Shown: in pieces, positions 24,924 through 33,417 of the stretch
Layout: every line of letters begins with the position of its first letter
Numbering within the stretch: the stretch's first letter is position 1
Origin: Mycobacteroides salmoniphilum
Lineage (GTDB): Bacteria > Actinomycetota > Actinomycetes > Mycobacteriales > Mycobacteriaceae
Direction: 5' to 3'
NCBI RefSeq assembly: GCF_004924335.1
Contig: NZ_CP024633.1
Coordinates: 2,232,001 to 2,296,000 of the forward strand
DNA length: 64,000 nt
Translations under genes and position numbers: made by a program
The notes under the pieces: model-generated
Databases searched by the model: none
The model's input: the letters and a program-made list of their open reading frames with translations, nothing else
What the model was told of the DNA's origin: nothing

Positions 24924-25736
24924 CTAAGCGCGCAGCGACAGGATCTGCTCAATCTCGCGCCGCAGCCGTTCGTGACGAAACGGTTTGAAACCGAGGGCGG
25001 CGCCGGTACGTGCCGACAGCCGCGCGAACAGGTCCACCGTCCGCCGCAGCGTGTTGACGGTGTCGTCGGCATCGAAATGCGCCCAACAGCCCTCGACTTC
25101 GTCGCGCACATCAGCATCCATCCAGCTGTTCATGCGGGTTCCCAGGTAGCGCGTGTCATGCGCGGTGCCATACCGAACGCGGTGGTCCCACTCAATGATG
25201 CGCAGCAGCTCTTCCTTGAGGTCTTGGTCGCGTAGTTTCGCCGACCAGAGCTCCTCGCGTACTACGGCTTTCGCACACATCAGCGCCGCGGCGTAGCCCC
25301 AGTGCACGCTCTCGTCGAACTCCTCCTCGTCGGGCAGGTCGCCCTCCGGTGCGTTCACCGCGCTCGGGTCAGGTGCCTGACCGTCCTTGTCGACCAACAC
25401 GTGGAAAGGCCGATCATGCTCCATGTCGGCGAGATCCTCGGCGGGAATCAGGGTGAAGTCGAGCTTGCCGCCGGCGTAGTAGATCAGGCGGGTCTGATAC
25501 CCGGAGTCCTCGTCTTCCAGACGCTCGACCACAAGAACTTCGCCCAGCGATGCCCACCACGAATCCTCGTCCGCCAGGTCATCGGGCTCGGACGCGTAGA
25601 GCTCGATGTCCCGATCCGACAGAGGGTGAACGTCCCCCTTGGCCGCGGAGCCGGTGACGATGACCGCCCGGACGGCATCCACCTCGGTCGCCCATGCGAC
25701 CAACTTCTCAAGCACCTCACCGTAATTCACACCCAT
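24924..25736 (-). CDS. AadK/AadE-type aminoglycoside 6-adenylyltransferase-like protein
   Basis: A protein of about 270 residues in the streptomycin 6-adenylyltransferase family. The nucleotidyltransferase motif is VTGSAAKGDVHPLSDRDIEL (G-S-x9-D-x-D), and the C-terminal helical domain holds ALMCAKAVVREELWSAK and LGTRMNSWMD. Family members inactivate streptomycin by AMP transfer; many chromosomal homologs have no proven drug activity. The ATG at 25736 is only one base from AAGGA. The GTG at 25730 (VNYGEVLEKL) sits seven bases from it and is the likelier start. It is probably transcribed with the GxNP-repeat gene 80 bases upstream. Confidence 0.85.
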   Translation of the reverse strand: MGVNYGEVLEKLVAWATEVDAVRAVIVTGSAAKGDVHPLSDRDIELYASEPDDLADEDSWWASLGEVLVVERLEDEDSGYQTRLIYYAGGKLDFTLIPAEDLADMEHDRPFHVLVDKDGQAPDPSAVNAPEGDLPDEEEFDESVHWGYAAALMCAKAVVREELWSAKLRDQDLKEELLRIIEWDHRVRYGTAHDTRYLGTRMNSWMDADVRDEVEGCWAHFDADDTVNTLRRTVDLFARLSARTGAALGFKPFRHERLRREIEQILSLRA

Positions 25737-25816
25737 ATCCTTGGCTGCCCGGCGTGGAGTTCTCAAGGGCTCTTCCGCGTGTCGGTCAGGTGTTTCGCGC
25801 GCGTCGCGGGTGTCCG

Positions 25817-26092
25817 CTAGCCGGCGTTGTTCTTGTTCGTGCCATCCGGCACGAATGGGTTGACCCCGGTTGGCGTCAACGGATTGGCGCCCTCGTAGGT
25901 GGGCTGATGGGCGCCTTGCTGGTACTCGACATCGCCCGGGGCAAGACACGGATCGAAGTCGGTCGAACCGACGCTCGGCTGGTTCGCGTAACACACGGGC
26001 GGGGGCTCCGGTGCCGCCTCGGCCACCGGGGACCCGATCAGCGTGACTACGCCGACGACCATTGCCGAACTCACTGCCACAAATACCTTCAT
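25817..26092 (-). CDS. Small secreted protein with GxNP repeats (copy 3)
   Basis: A 91-residue protein. The signal peptide is MKVFVAVSSAMVVGVVTLIG, with likely cleavage after VAEAA. The mature part has two Cys (PVCYANQ, FDPCLAPG) followed by repeats EGANPLTP, TGVNPFVP and DGTNKNNAG. The order and spacing match the proteins at 7262 and 7521: STDFDPC here corresponds to TDAFDYC in copy 1. GGAGAGG lies seven bases before the ATG at 26092. It stands upstream of the AadK-like gene. Function unknown. The recurrence shows a small exported family in this genome. Confidence 0.6.
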   Translation of the reverse strand: MKVFVAVSSAMVVGVVTLIGSPVAEAAPEPPPVCYANQPSVGSTDFDPCLAPGDVEYQQGAHQPTYEGANPLTPTGVNPFVPDGTNKNNAG

Positions 26093-26118
26093 GCCCGTAC
26101 CTCTCCGCCTTTCCATCA

Positions 26119-26249
26119 ATCAGCTAATCGAATCTGGTGCAACCCGCGCACGCAAATACATTGCTATCTATGCATATATCAATTTGAGTCGGCATGTCTA
26201 GACAGCCTCCAAGGAAATCAGGAAGCTCTCATGTAGATATCAGCTAATC
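26119..26249. repeat. Direct repeat ATCAGCTAATC in an AT-rich promoter region
   Basis: The 11-mer ATCAGCTAATC occurs at 26119-26129 and again at 26239-26249. Between them is AT-rich DNA with an imperfect palindrome centred on TATGCATA near 26168-26180. The region lies upstream of the secreted-protein gene (minus) and downstream of the TetR gene. A shared regulator site or a remnant of a duplication are both possible. Confidence 0.35.
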
Positions 26250-26298
26250 CTCAGGATACCGGCGCGGGGTAGGGGTAGGTGACGCCAGCGACCGAATC

Positions 26299-26925
26299 TC
26301 AGAGTTGCGTGGAGCGTTCCGGCCCGTGGGCCAGGAGCATCTCGACCAACTGATCGATGAGCGCTTCTTCGGTGCCCGCGATGTCCTGATTCAGCCATGC
26401 CGCGACGGCCTGCCCAACGCCGCCCACGACGAAATGGGCCAGCACCGGAAGGCTGCCGTCGTCATCGCGGCGAAACCAGTCGCGCAGATGCTGGGCGAAC
26501 AGCGACACAAACATCGCCGTGGCCTCGAACCTCTTGCGCACCAGAACCGGATTGACCTGGCGCGGGCTATAGAGCAGCTGCCCGATGCGACGGTCCGCGT
26601 TGATGACACGCACCACGCTGCTGATACCGGCCCTCACCTGCTGGCGCGGCGCCGCCGCGGCCACCTCGGCCTCGATGGTGGACGTCAGTCCCTCAACGGC
26701 CCAATCGAAGATCGCGATGGCGAATTCGTCCTTGTCGGCAAAGCTTTCGTAGAAATAGCGTTGCGCCAGACCGGAGCGCTGACAGACGGTACGCAGCGTG
26801 AGGTCGCCGGGCCCGTCCGGGGCGCCGAGGATGTCGAGTCCCACCTCCATCAGCTGCTGCCGACGCCGAGCCACGCGTTCGTCGGCGGGAAGACCGCTGT
26901 ACGAGCGGCCGGCTGGAGATGACAC
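26299..26925 (-). CDS. TetR-family regulator, divergent from acyl-CoA dehydrogenases
   Basis: A 208-residue repressor. The N-terminal helix-turn-helix (DLTLRTVCQRSGLAQRYFYE SF..., split here) is typical of TetR, with the recognition helix AQRYFYESF. The C-terminal ligand domain is helical (FEATAMFVSLFAQHLRDWF, ALIDQLVEMLLAHG). It starts with GTG at 26925, 124 bases from the divergent fadE pair. A 26-base nested palindrome lies between them. Control of the fadE genes in response to an acyl-CoA or related ligand is inferred. Confidence 0.88.
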   Translation of the reverse strand: MSSPAGRSYSGLPADERVARRRQQLMEVGLDILGAPDGPGDLTLRTVCQRSGLAQRYFYESFADKDEFAIAIFDWAVEGLTSTIEAEVAAAAPRQQVRAGISSVVRVINADRRIGQLLYSPRQVNPVLVRKRFEATAMFVSLFAQHLRDWFRRDDDGSLPVLAHFVVGGVGQAVAAWLNQDIAGTEEALIDQLVEMLLAHGPERSTQL

Positions 26926-26975
26926 TCACCCAGTCTTACAGGAACCGGTATTTGCCTGTGGGCAGAACGGGCACT

Positions 26976-27001
26976 AATCTGAATGCGCTTGCATCCAGAT
27001 T
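26976..27001. promoter_or_regulatory. 26-base nested palindrome, candidate TetR operator for fadE genes
   Basis: AATCTG (26976-26981) pairs with CAGATT (26996-27001), and inside ATGC pairs with GCAT around GCTT. The symmetry spans the divergent promoter region between the TetR gene and the first acyl-CoA dehydrogenase. This is the size and position expected for a TetR operator. Confidence 0.55.
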
Positions 27002-27049
27002 GGTTGGATTCATCGCTTCCCACCACAGCCTCGACACAACGGAGTGCAC

Positions 27050-28279
27050 ATGGACCTGGCCTTCTCGGCAGAGGAAGAACAATTCCGTACGGAGGTCCGG
27101 GAGTTCCTGGAAACGAGCCTCACCGAGGATCTGCGCACCGCAGGTCGCCTGCAAACGAGTGTGTACAGCGACCACGAGGCGAGCCTCCAATGGCAGGCCA
27201 TCCTTCACGAGAAGGGATGGGCGGCACCGGCCTGGCCAGTGAAACACGGTGGGCAGCCCTGGACTGTGGCGCAGCACTACATCTTCGCGGTCGAATCGAC
27301 CCTTGCTGGGGCGCCCGCGTTGTCGCCCATGGGCATTCGGATGGTCGCGCACGCAATCGTCAAGTTCGGTACGCAGGAGCAAAAGGACTATTTCCTACCC
27401 CGCATTCTGACGGGGGAGGTCTTCTTCTGTCAGGGTTACAGCGAGCCCGAGTCCGGCTCGGACCTGGCGTCGTTGCAGATGTCGGCGGTCTCCGACGGTG
27501 ACGACGTGATCCTCAATGGCTCCAAGATCTGGACAACCCATGCACGCGAGGCCAATTGGATGTTCGCCCTGGTCCGCACGACCAAGGGCCCGAAGAAGCA
27601 GCTCGGTATCACCTTCATCCTGATCGATTTCACCTCACCCGGCATCGACGTCAAGCCACTGGTGATGAGCTCGGGCGAGGAGGTGCAGAACGTGGTGTTC
27701 TTCGACAACGTGCGCGTCCCCAAAACGAACGTCCTCGGTGAGATCGACGAGGGGTGGACCGTCGCCAAGTACCTCCTTGAGTTCGAGCGTGGTGGTGGGG
27801 CAGTGGCCCCCATGCTGCAGGTGGGCCTCGACCAGCTGAGTGCGGCCACCCAGTCGGTGCCCGCCGAGAATGGCACCCTGGCAGACGATCCCGTGTTCGG
27901 CGCGAAGCTCGCCGATCTCGCCATACGTATCGACGTCATGGAAGTTCTTGAGCACCGGGTGCTGGCGGTCGTCGCGGGTGGCGGTAATCCGGGAACGGCG
28001 TCCTCGATGCTCAAGATTCTTGGCACCGAACTGTCCCAGGCGTTGACCACGCTCACACTGGAGGCCGCAGGTCCGCGTGGCCGCGTGTATCAGCCCCATG
28101 TCACGAAGCCGGGCGGTCCGGTCGTCGAGTACACCCCGCCCGCCGACGGCTACCACAGCGGTGAGCTGTGGCAGGCGGTAGCGCCACTGCACTACTTCAA
28201 CGACCGTGCGGGGTCAATCTATGCAGGTTCCAACGAGATTCAGCGCAACATCCTCGCCAAGGCCCAACTCGGCCTCTGA
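27050..28279 (+). CDS. Acyl-CoA dehydrogenase (FadE family), first of a pair
   Basis: A 409-residue FAD enzyme that introduces a double bond into an acyl-CoA. Recognisable segments are MDLAFSAEEEQFRTEVREFL, GYSEPESGSDLASLQMSA (FAD/substrate loop), GSKIWTTHAREANWMFALVR and the C-terminal YAGSNEIQRNILAKAQLGL. ATG 27050 is five bases after GGAG. A second, diverged fadE follows 21 bases later. Such adjacent pairs in mycobacteria often form heteromeric dehydrogenases for sterol side chains or other CoA esters, and KstR-type control is common. Here the local TetR is the likelier regulator. Confidence 0.92.
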   Translation: MDLAFSAEEEQFRTEVREFLETSLTEDLRTAGRLQTSVYSDHEASLQWQAILHEKGWAAPAWPVKHGGQPWTVAQHYIFAVESTLAGAPALSPMGIRMVAHAIVKFGTQEQKDYFLPRILTGEVFFCQGYSEPESGSDLASLQMSAVSDGDDVILNGSKIWTTHAREANWMFALVRTTKGPKKQLGITFILIDFTSPGIDVKPLVMSSGEEVQNVVFFDNVRVPKTNVLGEIDEGWTVAKYLLEFERGGGAVAPMLQVGLDQLSAATQSVPAENGTLADDPVFGAKLADLAIRIDVMEVLEHRVLAVVAGGGNPGTASSMLKILGTELSQALTTLTLEAAGPRGRVYQPHVTKPGGPVVEYTPPADGYHSGELWQAVAPLHYFNDRAGSIYAGSNEIQRNILAKAQLGL

Positions 28280-28300
28280 CAGACAAGAGCGAACACCACC

Positions 28301-29449
28301 ATGGATTTCAGTCTTACCGACGAACAACAGCTCCTGAAGAACTCTGTTTCGGATTTCCTGTCCACCCGTTACGCCCTGGCCGCCAGCCGCCGCGCGGCAC
28401 GCTCGGACGTCGGCTGGCAGCCGCAGGTGTGGAAGTCCTTCGCCGAGGAGCTCGGGATCCTTGCCGCGCCGCTGCCTGAGGACCGTGGCGGTCTGGGTGG
28501 CGGCGCGGAGGAGGTACTAGTCATCGCGGAGGTGCTCGGACAGCATCTCGTCGTCGAGCCCTTCATCGGCACGGTGGTGCTTGGCGGCGGCCTGCTCCGG
28601 CGCTCGAACAGCGACCTTGCCAAGGACCTCGTCGGTGGCATTGCGGCTGGCGATGTGGTGACTGGATTCGCCGCTCTGGAGCCAACTTCCGGGCAATCGT
28701 TTCACTCGGTGCGGACAACTGCCCGTCGCGAGGGACAAGAGTGGGTACTCGACGGCGAGAAGATCGTGGTGAGCGACGCGCCGATCGCCAGTCATCTGTT
28801 GATCACCGCCCGTACCGCGGGCAACGACGCCGACACCGCGGGTCTCACGCTGTTCGCGATACCGTTCGATCCCGCGAGCCCACCCCAGGGAATCGCTGCA
28901 CATCACTATCGGACAATCGATGATCACCATGCCAGCGACCTCGTAATGACCGGTCTACGCGTGCCGGATTCTGCGCGTATCTCGGAGGTGAACGAGGCCT
29001 GGCCGCTGATCGATGCGGCCCTCGACGAAGCTACGGCCGCCACCGTGGCTGAGGCAGTGGGAATGCTGCGTAAGGTGTTGGCCGACACGGTCGAATACAC
29101 CAAGCAACGTCAGCAATTTGGCGTGACAATCTCCAATTTCCAAGCTTTGCAACACCGCATGGTAAATATGCACATTGAGGTCGAGCAGGCGGTGGCCGCC
29201 TCCTACTTGGCCTCGCTTAATCTCGGTGGCCCGCGCCGCACCCGTGCAGTGTCGGCAGCCAAGGCAACCATCTCGCGCGCGGCCCGTCTGGTCGGGCAGG
29301 AGGCCGTCCAGCTGCACGGCGGTATGGGGATGACCGAGGAGCTGGCGATCGGGCATTACTTCAAGCGCCTCACTGCAATTGAGTCAGAATTCGGCAATCG
29401 CGACTTCCACACCACGCGGTATCAGCGCGCGCGTAGTGCCCAGGCTTAG
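28301..29449 (+). CDS. Acyl-CoA dehydrogenase (FadE family), second of a pair
   Basis: A 382-residue partner of the preceding gene: MDFSLTDEQQLLKNSVSDFL, PEDRGGLGGGAEEVLVIAEV, YTKQRQQFGVTISNFQALQH and VGQEAVQLHGGMGMTEELAI. The C-terminal QLHGGMGMT and FGV..S.FQAL motifs are standard, while the N-terminal part is more diverged, as expected of a heteromer partner. Its stop overlaps the convergent DUF1345 stop by four bases. Confidence 0.92.
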   Translation: MDFSLTDEQQLLKNSVSDFLSTRYALAASRRAARSDVGWQPQVWKSFAEELGILAAPLPEDRGGLGGGAEEVLVIAEVLGQHLVVEPFIGTVVLGGGLLRRSNSDLAKDLVGGIAAGDVVTGFAALEPTSGQSFHSVRTTARREGQEWVLDGEKIVVSDAPIASHLLITARTAGNDADTAGLTLFAIPFDPASPPQGIAAHHYRTIDDHHASDLVMTGLRVPDSARISEVNEAWPLIDAALDEATAATVAEAVGMLRKVLADTVEYTKQRQQFGVTISNFQALQHRMVNMHIEVEQAVAASYLASLNLGGPRRTRAVSAAKATISRAARLVGQEAVQLHGGMGMTEELAIGHYFKRLTAIESEFGNRDFHTTRYQRARSAQA

Positions 29450-30063
29450 CCGACGAGGTTGATGACCAGGTTGATCGTGCACGCGATGATGACGGTGCCG
29501 TAGATGTAGCTGAAAAGGCAGTGCTTCAACACCACATCGCGAATGTGTGACTCGGTGACGGCGGTATCGGAGACCTGATAGGTCATACCGAGATTGAAGG
29601 AGAAGTAGTAGAAGTCGACGTAGCGAGGCGGGACTTCGGAGTTGAAGTCGATACCTCCCGGGGCGCCCTGATAGTAGATCCGTGCGTATCGAGCAGCGTA
29701 GATCGTGTGCAGCATCGCCCACACCGTCAGGATCGCTCCGATGCATAGTCCTGCGTAGGCACCCTTGTCCTCCTCGTTGGCCGAGATCAGAAGTATCCCG
29801 ATTGCGGACAAGCTGGCCACCAGCACTAGCAGCATCGCCAGGTCGCCCAGCTCGCCGTCCATGTCCTCGCTGCTCGCGCGGGCACGTGTTTGGTCGGGAT
29901 CCATGGGCCACAACACAGTGAGCGCCCACACGACATTGACGACGGCGGACATGATGACTACCGCGAGCAATGCAACCTGCCACCGCTGCAAGAGCGTCCA
30001 TGTCAAGGCGCCGGCCGTCAACCCCGCTACGAGCGCGATCCAGAATCGCCTGGCGCCGGTCAT
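29446..30063 (-). CDS. DUF1345 membrane protein
   Basis: A 205-residue protein with five or six membrane segments: FWIALVAGLTAGALTWTLL, VALLAVVIMSAVVNVVWAL, DLAMLLVLVASLSAIGILL, AGLCIGAILTVWAMLHTIYA, YFSFNLGMTYQVSD and YGTVIIACTINLVINLVG. The motif PPRYVDFYYFSFNLGMTYQV is characteristic of DUF1345. Function unknown. ATG 30063 follows GAGGAGAAGGC; in-frame residues upstream lack a ribosome site. It is convergent with the fadE pair. Confidence 0.85.
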   Translation of the reverse strand: MTGARRFWIALVAGLTAGALTWTLLQRWQVALLAVVIMSAVVNVVWALTVLWPMDPDQTRARASSEDMDGELGDLAMLLVLVASLSAIGILLISANEEDKGAYAGLCIGAILTVWAMLHTIYAARYARIYYQGAPGGIDFNSEVPPRYVDFYYFSFNLGMTYQVSDTAVTESHIRDVVLKHCLFSYIYGTVIIACTINLVINLVG

Positions 30064-30226
30064 GCCTTCTCCTCGAACAACACCATCCCGACATCCAACA
30101 GTGCTGACACGAAAAAAGGAAGGCACATCACGCCTTCCGACTCTTACTTTTATAGCTCACATCGGTGCGTGCCGCGAGGCTCGGATACCACTCAGAACCG
30201 CTGGCCTAAAACAGGATTCACGAGGA

Positions 30227-31639
30227 CTAGGGGTGCGGCGAGGTGGTCACTGTCGTCGTGGTTGATGTCCGGTTGCTCGGAGACGGAGCATCGTCGCGGT
30301 CCTGCCACGCGATAAACAGTGCGGTAAATATGGCCCCGGAGAACACTGCCGCGGCAAGGAACCAGAGGAACGGTCGCTGGAACCAACGCATCCGGTCGGT
30401 GTCACGGTAGTCGCCCGGTCCGGGGCTGAACGTCACCTCGGGTCGGGCGGCGGTGACGGGAGTCGAGTAGTCCTGGTACTCCTGCAATTCCGGGGAGGTG
30501 TCGCCTTCTGACCAGGCCAACCTGTCGGATTCGACGGTGTCGATGGGTTTGGATGCGGGGCTCTTGGCGGTTTCTTCACCCGCGGGTACCGGCCGCATCA
30601 TGGTTGCTTCCGGGGACGGCGTTTCCTCTGGTTGACCGGCCATGACGGCAGCCCCGAACGCAGCGGCGAGCTGAGGCTGCGGTGCGGCGATGATCGGGCA
30701 GCGCAAGCGTTCGGAAAGCTGTTGGGTGACAAGGGGGATGCCGGAACCGCCGCCGATGCTAAGGACGGCACTGACCCCGGCAGAAGGAATGTTGTTGCTT
30801 TCCAAGGTTTCTTGAATCCCGGTGATCAGCATGGTCAACGGCTCCCGAATCCAGTCCTCCAGCTCACTGCGGGTAAGCCGCACATCAGAGGCGAGGCCGG
30901 GCAGCTCAACGGGAACCACGGTCGTCGTGTCGGCCGACAGATGCTCCTTCGCCGCGCGGCAGCGATCACGCAGGCGCGTCAAGGCGCCCAGGGATGCCGT
31001 TCCGTCCGGGTCCTGGTTGAGGCCGGCAAGAACCCGCGTCAAGAGCTCCTGGTCAATGCGCTGCCCCGAGAAGTCACGATGGCGAACGGTCTGGCCGATG
31101 GGCTCGAAGTTACGTGCGGCGTCGGCGAGCGTGATGCTGGTGCCGGTTCCGCCAAAATCGCAGACAATGACGACACCATGAGCGGGGAGGCGATCACGCG
31201 CGCTCTCCAGTGCGGCGCGTGCGTCGGGCACCAGCTTCATCGGGGTGCCGCCGGGTGCCAGGGCGGGCACCTTGTCGATGGCGGCGCGCAACGCGGCGAT
31301 GGAGTGCGTACCCCAATGGGCCGGGACGGCAGCCGCGAGTGCCGGGGGAGTATCGAAGTTCGCCACCACGGCCGCGTCGGCGATCATGACCCGGATGGCC
31401 TCGGCCATCACCCAATCGGCACTGTGCACGGATCCGTCGGCCCCGACGATTCCGACAGGGTCACCGATGCGATCGACGAATCCGGTGAGGGCCAGGCCAG
31501 GTTCCTTCGGGATACCGACCTCCGAGGGCCGATCCTCGTGGAGCGTGAGCATCGAGGTCCGCACGACGGGGACGCCGTCAGGGTTGCCGTCGGTGGCGAC
31601 CAGCTGTGTAGCCCCGATCGACATTCCGAGTGAGTTCAT
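30227..31639 (-). CDS. Membrane-anchored Hsp70/actin-fold protein
   Basis: A 470-residue protein. Residues about 1-330 follow the Hsp70 ATPase fold: MSIGATQLVATDGN (phosphate 1 region), VVIVCDFGGTGTSITLADAA (phosphate 2), GVSAVLSIGGGSGIPLVTQQ (adenosine site). A Pro/Glu-rich linker follows, then one membrane segment (FLWFLAAAVFSGAIFTALFI) and a short Thr/Ser tail. The peptide-binding domain of DnaK is missing. Membrane-anchored Hsp70-like proteins of this type occur in mycobacteria, with unknown clients. The first ATG is kept; an in-frame ATG at 31624 is also possible. Confidence 0.8.
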   Translation of the reverse strand: MNSLGMSIGATQLVATDGNPDGVPVVRTSMLTLHEDRPSEVGIPKEPGLALTGFVDRIGDPVGIVGADGSVHSADWVMAEAIRVMIADAAVVANFDTPPALAAAVPAHWGTHSIAALRAAIDKVPALAPGGTPMKLVPDARAALESARDRLPAHGVVIVCDFGGTGTSITLADAARNFEPIGQTVRHRDFSGQRIDQELLTRVLAGLNQDPDGTASLGALTRLRDRCRAAKEHLSADTTTVVPVELPGLASDVRLTRSELEDWIREPLTMLITGIQETLESNNIPSAGVSAVLSIGGGSGIPLVTQQLSERLRCPIIAAPQPQLAAAFGAAVMAGQPEETPSPEATMMRPVPAGEETAKSPASKPIDTVESDRLAWSEGDTSPELQEYQDYSTPVTAARPEVTFSPGPGDYRDTDRMRWFQRPFLWFLAAAVFSGAIFTALFIAWQDRDDAPSPSNRTSTTTTVTTSPHP

Positions 31640-31696
31640 TCCCTACCTGTTCGCCTGTTCCTCAGTGATTCTAGGCGGGCGGCTTCTGGGGGAAGC

Positions 31697-32698
31697 CTAA
31701 AGGGCGTTGGCGTCGATGATCGCGGTGGCGAATTCTTTGGGCGCTTCCTGCGGGACGTTGTGGCCGATTCCGTCGAGTATCCGGTGGGTGTACTTGCCGG
31801 TGAACATCTTCCGGTAGGTCGCCCCGTCCTTGGCCACCCCGTCGAAATCGCTGCCGATCGTGATGGCCGGCACGCCGATGATCGGCTTGGCCGCCAGTTT
31901 GGCCTCAATAGCGTCATAGCGCGGCTCGCCTGTGGCCAGCCCGAGTCGCCAGCGGTAGTTGTGAATGACGATGTCGACATGGTCGGGGTTGTCGAATGCC
32001 CCGGCCGAGCGGTTGTAAGTGATGTCATCGAAGTGCCACATCGGAGAGGCGTTGTGCCAGATGAGCTCGTTGAAGTCGCGGGTGTTTTGCCGGTAGCCGC
32101 GCACGCCACGATCGGTGGAGAAGTAGTACTGGTACCACCAGCCCAGTTCCGCCTGCGGCGACAGCGGCTGCTGGTTGGCTTCCAGATTCACGATGATGTA
32201 ACCGCTGACCGCCACCAGCGCTTTCACCCGCTCAGGCCAGATAGCGGCGACAATGTCGGCGCTACGGGCACCCCAGTCGAATCCACCGAGGATGGCCGAG
32301 GGAATCTTCAGCGCGTCCATGAAGTCGATGACGTCGGTGGCAAGCGCTGCTTGTTGACCATTGCGGAAGGTATCGGTGGACCTGAACCGGGTGCTGCCGT
32401 ACCCCCGCAGATATGGGACCAGAACCCGAAATCCCTTGGTGGTCAGCAGCGGTACCACATCGAGATAACTGTGAATGTCATAGGGCCAGCCGTGTAGCAG
32501 GATCACCGGCTGTCCGTCGGAAGGCCCTTCATCGACGTATCCGACGTTGAGCAGGCCGGCGTCGATCTGTGTGAGGGGCGGGAACTGTGTGCGTGGTCGA
32601 GTCGTGTCGACACTGGCGCCGTTCGAGCAGGCCCCGAGGGTGGTTGCGCCGACCGCCGCGGCCAGCGCCACCTTGGAAAATCCACGTCTGCTGATCAT
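31697..32698 (-). CDS. Alpha/beta hydrolase lipoprotein, epoxide hydrolase/dehalogenase type
   Basis: A 333-residue exported enzyme. The N-terminus has twin arginines and a lipobox (MISRRGFSKVALAAAVG, then TTLGAC), so it is likely a Tat-exported lipoprotein. The hydrolase core shows the oxyanion motif LLHGWPYDIHSYL, the nucleophile elbow GGFDWGARSA with Asp as nucleophile, and the catalytic His in GIGHNVPQEAP. Asp nucleophiles define epoxide hydrolases and haloalkane dehalogenases. The substrate is unknown. It is 57 bases downstream of the Hsp70-like start, in the same direction. Confidence 0.85.
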   Translation of the reverse strand: MISRRGFSKVALAAAVGATTLGACSNGASVDTTRPRTQFPPLTQIDAGLLNVGYVDEGPSDGQPVILLHGWPYDIHSYLDVVPLLTTKGFRVLVPYLRGYGSTRFRSTDTFRNGQQAALATDVIDFMDALKIPSAILGGFDWGARSADIVAAIWPERVKALVAVSGYIIVNLEANQQPLSPQAELGWWYQYYFSTDRGVRGYRQNTRDFNELIWHNASPMWHFDDITYNRSAGAFDNPDHVDIVIHNYRWRLGLATGEPRYDAIEAKLAAKPIIGVPAITIGSDFDGVAKDGATYRKMFTGKYTHRILDGIGHNVPQEAPKEFATAIIDANAL

Positions 32699-32889
32699 GT
32701 CAGGGAACCGATTCCGTGAGAGGTCTGTTGGTGTCGCCCCAGGTGATGACGCCGTGGGACTCTACAACGGCGGGGTAACCATCCGGAGGAGCTTCGTGAT
32801 GCTCGGCGAAGATCAGCCCCAGGCGCGGCATCGCCGCACTGCACCGCCAGTGACCAGCAGCTGCTGATCGTCTATGCGACGATGACTCG

Positions 32890-33417
32890 ATGGATGTAGC
32901 CAAGCTGTTCGTCGCTGGCGTGATTGTCGCCGGTGCCGCGCTATCCCTGCCGACTCCCGCCGGAGCCGATCCTGTGGCACCTGGCCCCCAGCCCGGGCCG
33001 TCGGTTCCGGATGCGGCGGCCTCGGCCACCGCACCTGTCGGTCCGCCGCCCCCGCCGCCTGCTCAGCCATCAGTTCCCGAGGTCGCGAACCCCTCGTATG
33101 GCTCGGGGTCCGGAGGTCCGCTGGGGACCATCCGCGACCTATACCATCAGGCAAAAGACGGGCCGATGGACACGCCGGAAGGCGTCGCCGGGCGACCGGC
33201 CGGTGCGGGGCCCGCACCGCAGCTGCCCCCGGGTTATATCTCGACGAATGCCCCGGAGTCCTCCAACCCGGGGCGGATACGCGACCCCTACGCACCGGCC
33301 CCCTCGGGACCGCCGCTGCCACCCGGGTACACCTCGTTGACGGGCCCTCCTCCACCCGGCTATGAGCCGACCGGACCCGCTCCGGACAATGCTGCCCAAA
33401 CCAACCCCGCGCCGTGA
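32890..33417 (+). CDS. Proline-rich secreted protein
   Basis: A 175-residue exported protein. The signal peptide (LFVAGVIVAGAALSLPTP, then AGADP) is followed by low-complexity Pro/Gly/Ala sequence with repeated tyrosine motifs: LPPGYISTN, LPPGYTSLT and PPPGYEPTG. Such Pro-rich proteins usually sit in or cross the cell wall. Function unknown. Its last four bases overlap the GTG start of the YdeI-like gene. Confidence 0.7.
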   Translation: MDVAKLFVAGVIVAGAALSLPTPAGADPVAPGPQPGPSVPDAAASATAPVGPPPPPPAQPSVPEVANPSYGSGSGGPLGTIRDLYHQAKDGPMDTPEGVAGRPAGAGPAPQLPPGYISTNAPESSNPGRIRDPYAPAPSGPPLPPGYTSLTGPPPPGYEPTGPAPDNAAQTNPAP

